This document shows, one piece after another, positions 1 to 5,826 of a stretch of DNA of 12,954 nt (the stretch's first letter is position 1; every line of letters begins with the position of its first letter). Source of the stretch: JAWXBR01 sp046595995 (GTDB taxonomy: Bacteria; Bacteroidota; Ignavibacteria; Kapaibacteriales; Kapaibacteriaceae); the NCBI GenBank assembly GCA_046595995.1, contig JBKJNB010000127.1, positions 1 through 12,954 on the forward strand. Reading direction: 5' to 3'. Under the pieces are notes generated by a model that worked only from the letters and a program-made list of their open reading frames with translations, did no database searches and was not told where the DNA came from. Position numbers and translations under genes: made by a program.

Positions 1-64
1 AGGTGACGGTACAGGTGACGGTTTTCGACTTTATCTCTAGATACACCAGCGTATCATGTGACGG
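1..64. repeat. Short direct repeats containing GTGACGG
   Basis: AGGTGACGGT occurs at 1-10 and again at 13-22, and GTGACGG recurs at 58-64. The stretch 2-40 in frame 2 is open for 12 codons (rich in G, D and T) before TAG, so it could be the last codons of a plus-strand gene outside the window. Too little is visible to say. No other coding signal is seen up to 271. Confidence 0.3.
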
Positions 65-137
65 CTACAATTTACATAAGTCCTTGATTAATAAGGCACT
101 ACACATACATTCATATACCACGATAATTCTCCACAAA

Positions 138-168
138 CCTGTAGGTTCAGTACCTGCCCCCGCTACTT
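138..168 (+). other. Possible tRNA 3'-half remnant (T-arm plus acceptor strand)
   Basis: The stretch GTAGG-TTCAGTA-CCTGC folds as a 5-bp T-stem with a 7-nt loop (one G-T pair). It is followed by seven bases that could be an acceptor 3' strand (CCCCGCT) and a discriminator A. A matching 5' half (AGCGGGG) is not found upstream in the window, CCA is not encoded, and the loop has G where A58 is nearly invariant. A Rho-independent terminator follows about 15 bases later, as is usual after a tRNA gene. I infer a tRNA fragment left by integration of a mobile element (attL/attR-like scar), or a chance look-alike. Confidence 0.35.
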
Positions 169-180
169 CGAAAAACAGTT

Positions 181-221
181 AAGTCCTTGTACACCAAACG
201 GTTGCAAGGGCTTTTGTTTTT
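181..221 (+). terminator. Intrinsic terminator
   Basis: A 9-bp stem (181-189 AAGTCCTTG with 205-213 CAAGGGCTT, one G-T pair) encloses a 15-nt loop and is followed by TTGTTTTT. The orientation terminates plus-strand transcripts, so it fits the RNA-like remnant just upstream rather than the minus-strand gene that ends at 272. A second copy of TAAGTCCTTG lies at 77-86, without a strong partner arm. Confidence 0.6.
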
Positions 222-271
222 CTGGGTGGCAATCTGGTTTCCGGGCCGGTATGCCATGCTTAAATGATCGC

Positions 272-1006
272 TTATGGTTTAAAGGAATCTCCTAATCCGT
301 CGGGTTTATCGATGGCCTGTTTGTCTTCCTTCGCAAGGCGGCGTTCCACTTTTTTAACGTCTTCGGAAGGTGGCAACGACTCAGGCCGGATGCCACGTTC
401 CAAAAGGGTGTTCCTCACTGCTTCGTTGTTGGTGATGTGCTCAGCAGAGATGAAAGTCTCGCTCGACATCACGTGCTCACGTGCACTGAAGAGAGCGTGA
501 TCGCCCTTGCTTCGAATGATTGCAAAGTCTTCGCTACCTCCGGTCAGTTCATAAATGACCTGAGATAGCTCTTTCTCAGAGCTGCTTAGCTTCCGCCTTG
601 CACTAACTCTCTCCGCTTCAAGCAGTCGTTGCTCAATCAACTCTGCTCGGCGAGTCTGTACGGCGAAGTACGTTTGCGCGAACGCGATTTCTTCTTTTCG
701 AGAGTCGCCGTTTTGGGCTATGAGGTAGCACGCATATCGGGTAAGCATGATGTCCTCCACCTCTCTCTGGCTTCCAGAGCCGAGATCGACCATTTTCCTG
801 ACGTCAGGAAAATGGTCTCGAATGTGATGACCAGACACCTCACAGGCAGTTTTCGCCTTGGACACTACATTCAAAAAATTCTCCCACTTTGTGTACCCTA
901 ACAGGAACTGAATATCTCGAGCCAGCCAGTACTCAACGCCATCTTCTGTCCTTTGGGCATGCGATTCAAAAGTGGTTGTCATTGACTTGACTTGTTCTGT
1001 TTTCAT
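272..1006 (-). CDS. dinD: DinD-family protein (DNA-damage-inducible protein D)
   Basis: The 244-residue product resembles the DinD family throughout. It has the N-terminal WLARDIQFLLGY motif, then KAKTACEVSGHHIRDHF, the glycine-rich LGSGSQREVEDIMLTRYACYLIAQNGD core, and the QTYFAVQTRR segment, followed by a charged coiled-coil-like region and a basic tail. E. coli DinD (274 residues) is SOS-induced and inhibits RecA-mediated strand exchange; homologues are frequent in prophages and islands. No Shine-Dalgarno sequence stands before any start. I chose the ATG at 1006; ATG at 982 is equally possible, and the open frame extends to a further start at 1051. No LexA box was recognised upstream, so SOS control cannot be claimed. 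A perfect 30-bp palindrome (788-817) lies inside the gene and encodes the conserved DHFPDVRKMV segment. The family call is firm; the function here is inferred. Confidence 0.85.
   Translation of the reverse strand: MKTEQVKSMTTTFESHAQRTEDGVEYWLARDIQFLLGYTKWENFLNVVSKAKTACEVSGHHIRDHFPDVRKMVDLGSGSQREVEDIMLTRYACYLIAQNGDSRKEEIAFAQTYFAVQTRRAELIEQRLLEAERVSARRKLSSSEKELSQVIYELTGGSEDFAIIRSKGDHALFSAREHVMSSETFISAEHITNNEAVRNTLLERGIRPESLPPSEDVKKVERRLAKEDKQAIDKPDGLGDSFKP
788..817. repeat. Perfect 30-bp palindrome inside dinD
   Basis: Positions 788-802 (GACCATTTTCCTGAC) are exactly the reverse complement of 803-817 (GTCAGGAAAATGGTC), with no spacer. Because it is palindromic, both strands can be read as DHFPDVRKMV at this place. 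The two arms together span codons conserved in the DinD family. It could be a protein-binding site, an mRNA hairpin or a chance outcome of codon choice. Confidence 0.95.
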
Positions 1007-1196
1007 GCTTGGAGAATTTTTGCAATGTGCGCTATGAATACCACCCACCAAGCATCATTGTGTTTCAACAGAAGTCGATTGTGACGCGGGGACGCACCGG
1101 CGTAAAGGCCCGCTTTCGCCGGAGTAATGTGACAGGCGCGCAACGGACGAATGTCATTGGTAGCGGCGGCCGAAGTGGTCTAGTCCACATTTGTTT

Positions 1197-1211
1197 GTAG
1201 TGTTACACTAC
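1197..1211. promoter_or_regulatory. 15-bp palindrome, possible operator
   Basis: GTAGTGT-T-ACACTAC is a perfect odd palindrome with 7-bp arms. It lies about 190 bp upstream of dinD and just downstream of the toxin-antitoxin remnant. No protein can be assigned to it. Apart from this site, the 1007-1235 stretch shows no gene I can support; open frames there have no recognisable product. Confidence 0.35.
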
Positions 1212-1235
1212 CTTGCAGTGGAGAGATGGCAGTTG

Positions 1236-1462
1236 CTATTCGCCTTGGGACAATCTCCGTGGATCTATGACTGTGAGCCCGACAGATGCGAAAGTGGCGT
1301 CTTGATCACGATTTTCAGACATCACCTTTCCAATGCGTTCACATCTGCGGTTGTTAAGCCCGCCTCTCGGCTCATGCTCATGAGCAGTTGTCCCGCACGC
1401 AGCCCAGGAGCACGATGGACCTCGTCGGGCAAATCTCGAATGGTTAATGCAGCCACAGTCAT
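1236..1462 (-). pseudogene. Remnant of a FitA/FitB-like (VapBC-type) toxin-antitoxin locus
   Basis: A minus-strand reading frame opens with ATG at 1462, preceded at once by AGGAGA. It starts MTVAALTIRDLPDEVHRA, the typical N-terminus of FitA-like ribbon-helix-helix antitoxins. The similarity then fails, and the frame ends at 1322 after 46 codons. A different frame over the next bases reads VRDNCS then, after stops, AERRA, recalling the family's RAxxNGRSxEAE segment, so a frameshift is likely. The overlapping ATG at 1322 (TGATG) opens 28 codons reading NRDQDATFASVGLTVIDP, which resembles the C-terminal end of FitB-type PIN toxins (TRNxxDFxxxGLxVIDP). The catalytic acidic residues of a PIN domain are absent. 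I read this as an internally deleted antitoxin-toxin pair. The antitoxin N-terminus is the surer part; the toxin tail is weaker. 1463-1618 holds no recognised gene. Confidence 0.55.
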
Positions 1463-1604
1463 TCTCCTATCGTGACGTCAACAACACCAACATAGATTTC
1501 TGCTGTCACATTTCCAACCACGCCACATTTTATCGTGGATTGCGCTCCCCCCCTCACAGCCCTACCCGAGCCAATTGCGTAATTTGATCTCGTACCAGAA
1601 CCTC

Positions 1605-1609
1605 AAGGA
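1605..1609 (+). promoter_or_regulatory. Ribosome binding site of the beta-barrel gene
   Basis: AAGGA stands 9 bases before the ATG at 1619 and supports that start. Confidence 0.5.
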
Positions 1610-1618
1610 TCTTGCTGT

Positions 1619-2170
1619 ATGCGCACCACACTACTTGCACTACTCTTTCTTGCCATCATGCCGTTGGCGGCATGGGCTCAGACCGATACTCTTAAGCCCC
1701 CTACCGCACCAGCAACTCCGTCGAATACGTTGGCATCGGAATTAGATGACGAGAATTTTTTTGGTGTTGGCTTGCAGGTGGGCCTTGCAACTGGTAGCGG
1801 AGTGACGGTGAGGTACTCCCTGGCCAATCGATTTGTTTTTGAGGTGAACGGCATTTACTTGGCGATAAACGACCCACTGTGGACAGTCGGATTCGAAGGA
1901 CAATACCGTTTAAATACCACTACGAATTCGAGTCTGTACGCACTCGCCGGCGCAGGTTTCTACTACGCCGCAAAGAGCGACACGAATGAACTTGCTGAAC
2001 CCACGAATAAACTTGATGCGCCAGTACGAGCTGGCGTTGGGGTTGGCTATGAATGGTTCATCAGCAGGAATTTCTCTCTCGCAATCGAACTGCCAGTAAC
2101 GATCTTCATACAGGATGAGATTGCAGTACTCCCCTTGCCCCAACTGCAGGTCGTCTATTATTTTAAGTGA
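1619..2170 (+). CDS. Small outer-membrane beta-barrel protein
   Basis: The 183-residue product begins with a clear Sec signal peptide (MRTTLLALLFLAIMPLAAWA, cleavage before Q21) and a Pro/Thr-rich linker. The rest consists of alternating hydrophobic and polar strands with aromatic ends: FGVGLQVGLATGSGVTVRYSL, FVFEVNGIYLAI, SLYALAGAGFYYA, VRAGVGVGYEWFI, and a last strand LQVVYYF-K. A terminal aromatic next to the last residue is typical of outer-membrane barrels. The length would suit an eight-stranded barrel. No specific family or ligand is recognised. It is the only plus-strand gene between 272 and 9596 and converges on hipA with a 51-bp gap; no strong terminator is seen there. Confidence 0.75.
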   Translation: MRTTLLALLFLAIMPLAAWAQTDTLKPPTAPATPSNTLASELDDENFFGVGLQVGLATGSGVTVRYSLANRFVFEVNGIYLAINDPLWTVGFEGQYRLNTTTNSSLYALAGAGFYYAAKSDTNELAEPTNKLDAPVRAGVGVGYEWFISRNFSLAIELPVTIFIQDEIAVLPLPQLQVVYYFK

Positions 2171-2221
2171 TGTGTTGCTCGAGTGACTAACTCGGCGTCA
2201 TTGTTGCATTGCAATGAATCG

Positions 2222-3487
2222 TTATAGGGTGTGTGTGGCAAGGCGGAATGCATTCGACATTTCGTGCCTCTCGGACCTTGCAATGCCGAGTCGTTCTGCT
2301 TCGGCATCCCATGTCGATACTATGCTAAGCATAGTTCTTAGTATGCGCTGTGCATTCTCGGCTTGAACGCGAAATAATTCGGCTACGCTCAAGACGAGCT
2401 CGATACTGAGAGAGTTATCGTGCTCTGAGATGTTGAGTTGGAGTCCGTTACCGTATGGTACGGGATTGACGTCGTATACCGGAGAGAGCGTCCAGTTTGC
2501 ATCTACGAGCAGGAATCCATGATTGCGAAGGTGGTCGTCTGTATTCGATACGAGTACATTAAACAACATGCGTTTCCACAACTCTTCAAGTTCCTGAGCA
2601 GTCTGCGAAGAATTCTGCATGATTTGTGCAATGTCGAGGTAGCTAGCTCCCGCCACATGGTTTTCGCCATCGAGGCGGTTGAGTAATGTCATTGCCGACG
2701 CAAAGTGCACTCGCTGAGACGTGGCGGTTCTATCGAACCTTCTTGACAAGAGTGTGTGGTGCTTACTCGAATATTTCTCGAGTCTGACATTCGCCACGCG
2801 AATACCGCATCGTTCGGCGAGTCGGTTTGTTAGGTACTCCCATGCTCCGGTATCGAATCTATCCGAAGTGCTTGGGAATTTTGCAATCCATAGACCGCCG
2901 GCCTCATCGACAACGCTTGCCTTTGGTCGAGCCCCACCAAGCGAAGATCCCGGTGCAAGAATGCGTGCGAGATTCTCTTGTTGCCACGGTTCTAGATCTG
3001 TGCGTTCCCATTCAAGACTGGCGTGCTCCAACGTTCGAAGCGACACGAACGGTGGTGCTGCATTCGCGTCGTTGTCGTCGAGGAACGGTCCGTGAGGATC
3101 GATGGAGAATCTAAGACCTCCACTCCTGCTAACGTCGTGTACTCCAAGTAGAAAGTCTGAGTTATTCAGCGTGCGAGGGCTTTCGTTTACAGAACGAGCG
3201 CGAATTGCCTCGCGGCGCTGCATCAGCGTGCGTCCCCAGCGATCGGGTGACGAATCGAGGAACACACCAAAATTGGTGCGACCGTCACGCGGATACTGCG
3301 GACCTTCAAACAGTTGAAGTTCTGGATCGATCGTATGTGCATAACCCGATCGCAACCAGGCCTCGTCGTACGTAAAGTCGAAATGCTCCTCGTTCTTTGA
3401 CCGTTGCACACGGAGCTTGCCAACCAGCGTGCGCTCTGGCATGCCGACCCAGGCCGCGAATACATAGATGGTACGCGCTGCAGTCAT
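2222..3487 (-). CDS. hipA: HipA-family serine/threonine-protein kinase toxin
   Basis: The 421-residue product has the full HipA layout. An N-terminal subdomain (about residues 1-100, including GVFLDSSPDRWGRTLM) precedes the nucleotide loop GGARPKA (184-190) and the ATP-binding lysine in WIAKFP (K203). LSRRFDR follows near 248. The catalytic segment is SNTDDHLRNHG (314-324) and the metal-binding aspartate is in LSPVYDVNP (D339). HipA kinases phosphorylate translation factors or aminoacyl-tRNA synthetases (GltX in E. coli), stop translation and promote dormancy; the antitoxin HipB restrains them. All key kinase residues are present and the length is near the family norm (about 440), so the gene looks intact. 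The start ATG overlaps the hipB stop by 4 bases (3484-3487), which indicates translational coupling. The target here is unknown. Confidence 0.93.
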   Translation of the reverse strand: MTAARTIYVFAAWVGMPERTLVGKLRVQRSKNEEHFDFTYDEAWLRSGYAHTIDPELQLFEGPQYPRDGRTNFGVFLDSSPDRWGRTLMQRREAIRARSVNESPRTLNNSDFLLGVHDVSRSGGLRFSIDPHGPFLDDNDANAAPPFVSLRTLEHASLEWERTDLEPWQQENLARILAPGSSLGGARPKASVVDEAGGLWIAKFPSTSDRFDTGAWEYLTNRLAERCGIRVANVRLEKYSSKHHTLLSRRFDRTATSQRVHFASAMTLLNRLDGENHVAGASYLDIAQIMQNSSQTAQELEELWKRMLFNVLVSNTDDHLRNHGFLLVDANWTLSPVYDVNPVPYGNGLQLNISEHDNSLSIELVLSVAELFRVQAENAQRILRTMLSIVSTWDAEAERLGIARSERHEMSNAFRLATHTL

Positions 3488-3816
3488 GGCTTTGTAGTCC
3501 GCGCCTTTTTTGTCGTTACTCGCTTCTTCGCGCTCAGTCCTAGGTCCTGCAACTTGCGTCCTAGCACATCGACAGATGCCGCTTTGCCGAGTCCGTCTTC
3601 GAGGCCCAAAATCACCAGAACCTGAAGGTAGGAGCCAATTGCGACCGACGGACTCCCCTGCTCGATTCGGTGTACGGTAAGTCGGCTGAGTCCGGCACGT
3701 TCCGCTACCTGCTCCGCAGTAAGGTTTCGACGTAATCTAGCCACTCGAATATCGGCCCCCAGGGACTCGAGTATTCTAAGGTGCTTGGGAAAGATGTGTC
3801 GTTGGGCGTAAGTCAC
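3484..3816 (-). CDS. hipB: HipB-like antitoxin, XRE-family DNA-binding protein
   Basis: The 110-residue product carries a Cro/C1-type helix-turn-helix: LGADIRVARLRRNLTAEQVAERAGLSRLTVHRIEQG, followed by an IGSYLQVLVILGLEDGL helix. Its C-terminal tail is rich in lysine and arginine. HipB proteins bind DNA as dimers, repress their own operon and sequester HipA. The frame starts with GTG at 3816 with no Shine-Dalgarno, so the true start may be elsewhere near 3816. It is the first gene of hipBA and overlaps hipA by 4 bp. A TGTAC-N8-GTACA inverted repeat just upstream is a candidate autoregulatory operator. Confidence 0.9.
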   Translation of the reverse strand: MTYAQRHIFPKHLRILESLGADIRVARLRRNLTAEQVAERAGLSRLTVHRIEQGSPSVAIGSYLQVLVILGLEDGLGKAASVDVLGRKLQDLGLSAKKRVTTKKARTTKP

Positions 3817-3823
3817 ACACTAA

Positions 3824-3841
3824 TGTACCCAATTATGTACA
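3824..3841 (-). promoter_or_regulatory. Candidate HipB operator (inverted repeat)
   Basis: TGTAC and GTACA flank 8 bases and are centred about 17 bp upstream of the hipB start codon, within the likely promoter. On the minus strand TTTACA and CATAAT, about 18 bp apart, could serve as -35 and -10 elements and would place the repeat over the -10 region. This is inferred from position and the known autoregulation of hipBA operons. Confidence 0.4.
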
Positions 3842-3926
3842 AATAGTGATATGTATGTAAACAATCAGGTACGTTAATTTTGCAGGACCAATGGCGATTC
3901 CATGAGCCTTGCCTCGATGATAAGCC

Positions 3927-3944
3927 TGCAGTGATTACACTGCA
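3927..3944. promoter_or_regulatory. Inverted repeat between hipB and the unknown-function gene
   Basis: TGCAGTG-ATTA-CACTGCA is a perfect 7-bp stem with a 4-nt loop. It lies 19 bp after the stop of the gene ending at 3963 and about 110 bp upstream of hipB. It has no T tract on either side, so it is a weak terminator at best and may be an operator. Its core AGTG..TACACT resembles the palindrome at 1197-1211. Confidence 0.4.
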
Positions 3945-3962
3945 TCCCCTGCCATCAGGTGC

Positions 3963-4670
3963 TTACTCGGCTACCATTTGGTTGGCGTAGGTTTCGATCT
4001 TACTGTTTCTAGACTTAATAAACTTCATTACTCCAGCTTTATACAGTAGATACTCGTCAGTGCTGGCAATAGTCGGACGTGCTTTAAATCCATCAAATGG
4101 CAGATAGAATTTCACGCCATTGCTTTCATCAATCAGGTCGTCTAATAAGAAGAACTGGACGTAGCCGATAAAACTGCCGAACAGATCGAAGAAGCCCTTG
4201 TACCTCAACAATGTGCCATACAACGGACTTGTTTGTTTCTGATAATAGAGCCGAATGCATTCTAACGTCAAGTCGAATCTATCGTTAATTCGTCCATGTA
4301 TTCCCCGTGCCTGATTGATGGTAAACTTCCCATCTATCTGATTGCCTGGGAAAACGATATAACCACCAATGGTAGAACCTGTATCAAATAATTCATCTAC
4401 TTCACTTGGTATTTGTCGTAGAAGCGGCTGCATTCGAATGTGAGTTTTATACGAGTGCGTTATAGCATCGCTACCCAAATAAAATTCTCCCAGTTCTGAC
4501 GTATGATGCAAATAGACGCCTCTTGTATTATCGCTTACATCAAAGTTTTTACCATTTGGCAAAGGTTTACTCCACAATGCTTTGTGGTATTTTCTGAGCG
4601 TTGGACTGCAGCTGTCAGGGTCACGGCCCTTTGCATCTGAGCAGAAGTTGAATGTTGTGTCGATCGACAT
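3963..4670 (-). CDS. Conserved protein of unknown function, probably DUF6994 family
   Basis: The 235-residue product begins MSIDTTFNFCSDAKGRDPDS and contains the conserved-looking stretches LRKYHKALWSKPLP, GVYLHHTSELGEFYLGSDAI, GSTIGGYIVFPGN, GKFTINQARG, DRFDLTLECIRLYY and GYVQFFLLDDLI. I recall these as marks of a broad bacterial family annotated DUF6994, without known activity; this is from memory and unverified. There is no signal peptide or clear membrane segment, so it should be cytoplasmic. The frame is open up to GTG/ATG at 4736/4733, directly after the upstream stop. I prefer ATG 4670 because AGGGATGG precedes it and it matches the family's usual N-terminus. It follows the HD-domain gene in the same direction with at most 66 bp between, so the two are probably co-transcribed and may act together. 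Confidence 0.7.
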   Translation of the reverse strand: MSIDTTFNFCSDAKGRDPDSCSPTLRKYHKALWSKPLPNGKNFDVSDNTRGVYLHHTSELGEFYLGSDAITHSYKTHIRMQPLLRQIPSEVDELFDTGSTIGGYIVFPGNQIDGKFTINQARGIHGRINDRFDLTLECIRLYYQKQTSPLYGTLLRYKGFFDLFGSFIGYVQFFLLDDLIDESNGVKFYLPFDGFKARPTIASTDEYLLYKAGVMKFIKSRNSKIETYANQMVAE

Positions 4671-4736
4671 TTTGCCATCCCTATTGATATTGTTTCGAGA
4701 GATAACTGTCCTAGCCCCTCGTCCCAGCCCCATCAC

Positions 4737-5270
4737 CTACCTCCCATACCCCTCGATGCATGCGTTCAACCGGCTTGCTAGGAAATCATTGCCGTCCTTC
4801 AACTCATTGTGAATAGTGCGCGCCTCATCTCTATACTTATTGACCTTCTCCTGACTCCAATGTGGTGGCGGGGGCTGTAGATTGGTTATTCGGTCGGCTA
4901 GTTTTACAGCCCATACCTCTTTCTGCATTTTCTTAACTCTCTGCAAGCTGTCCTGCATCTGCTGTTCTTTCGGCAAGGACTTATTTTTAGTCAGTGCAGA
5001 AACTGCGCTAGCGACTTCGTCGCCGAACATGTTCGTCAGTTCGCCCAACGTCGCTGATGTGTCTTCCATCGTGTCGTGAAGCAACGCTACCTGAACCGCA
5101 AATCCTAGATTGAAATTGTGGGTATGTGCAGACGCAATTAAGATTTCCATTGCGACATTGCTTAAGTGAACAACATAGGGATGGTTTGTTCCCGGTACTT
5201 TCTGTTCCTTTTCCAAGTGTTTGCTAGCTGCATACTTTATTGCTACTTGGTACAGAGTTTGTGCTTCCAT
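4737..5270 (-). CDS. MESH1-like HD-domain hydrolase ((p)ppGpp hydrolase family)
   Basis: The 177-residue product is a stand-alone HD domain of the RelA/SpoT hydrolase type. The metal and catalytic motifs are in the expected order: HPYVVH (H30, H35), ALLHDTMEDTSAT (H65, D66, E69, D70) and VKLADRITNL (D126, N130). The length matches small alarmone hydrolases (about 180 residues), and no synthetase, TGS or ACT domain is present. Family members remove the 3'-pyrophosphate from (p)ppGpp; some act on other nucleotides, and some serve as antitoxins to toxic small alarmone synthetases. The ATG at 5270 has AAGGA nine bases upstream. No synthetase-like gene is nearby; the next gene downstream encodes the DUF6994-like protein. 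The family call is strong; the substrate here is inferred. Confidence 0.88.
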   Translation of the reverse strand: MEAQTLYQVAIKYAASKHLEKEQKVPGTNHPYVVHLSNVAMEILIASAHTHNFNLGFAVQVALLHDTMEDTSATLGELTNMFGDEVASAVSALTKNKSLPKEQQMQDSLQRVKKMQKEVWAVKLADRITNLQPPPPHWSQEKVNKYRDEARTIHNELKDGNDFLASRLNACIEGYGR

Positions 5271-5334
5271 TGCGGTTTTTCCTTCGTGGGCGCCTACATG
5301 TGCGGTGTGGACTTCATGCCGTTATTTACAGTTA

Positions 5335-5826
5335 TCAAATTCGTAGCTCACGCGCTTGAACGTCTACCGTCCACACTTCTAACGTTCGGCTTACATCGCT
5401 CGGCAACTGATAGACCGCTTGACGTCCCGCAGCGGTGTTCAACCCATCGTGATGCGGATAGAGAAGCACAACGCGTTTGGCGTCGTAGCGATGTTTGTAG
5501 GCAAACATTTGGTAGGCGTCGGACTGACCCACTCCGAACTTTACGGCGTCGTTGTTATCGAGAAGTTTCCATTTCGTGTCGATGACTGTGGTTGAGTAGC
5601 TCGCATCGTTCCAGCCTAACACAATGTAGGGCTGCATGGCGAAGGCGCTGCCGCCGTCGCGATGGTAGAGGTAGTTCTTCGGACCCTGTTCGCGGAATGT
5701 TGTAACACGGTTGCATTGCCTGCGCAGCATGCGTGCCACGAACTTTTCAAAAAGCTCGTTCATGTCAAACAACAGCGACGTGTAATCTGTTTGTCCGGCG
5801 CGTACATCGGGCGAACGACTGATCTC
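5335..5826 (-). pseudogene. mcrC: 5'-truncated McrC (McrBC restriction system subunit) remnant
   Basis: The frame carries the C-terminal nuclease half of McrC: SLLFDMNELFEKFVARMLRR, then QPYIVL, the TTVIDTKWKLLD motif, VGQSDAYQMFAYKHRY and RVVLLYPHH. Family-like sequence (SPDVRAGQTDYTSLL) continues upstream of any plausible start (ATG 5763, or TTG 5772 earlier) up to a TGA at 5827-5829, so the N-terminal half is missing. McrC normally has 300-450 residues and works with the GTPase McrB, which is absent here. The PD-(D/E)xK catalytic set keeps D-x-K (DTK), but the usual first Asp of PDIVL is Tyr (PYIVL), so the nuclease would be inactive. About 60 bp overlap the end of the methyltransferase gene in another frame, marking a deletion junction. 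The remainder could still be expressed but is unlikely to work. Confidence 0.8.

Noticed and set aside
1..221. tmRNA 3' end.
   Set aside because: The acceptor-like strand would not give the G3-U70 pair required for alanylation, and no tag-peptide reading frame ending in ALAA-like residues is seen.
629..901. Plus-strand open frame opposite dinD containing DHFPDVRKMV.
   Set aside because: The shared peptide arises because the DNA there is a perfect palindrome; the rest has no family-like sequence.
1009..1475. Two plus-strand open frames (1009-1200 and 1191-1475).
   Set aside because: No ribosome binding site or recognisable product. The second is antisense to the better supported antitoxin-toxin remnant.
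2171..2221. Bidirectional terminator between the beta-barrel gene and hipA.
   Set aside because: Only a weak 4-bp stem (CGAG/CTCG) without a T tract is present.
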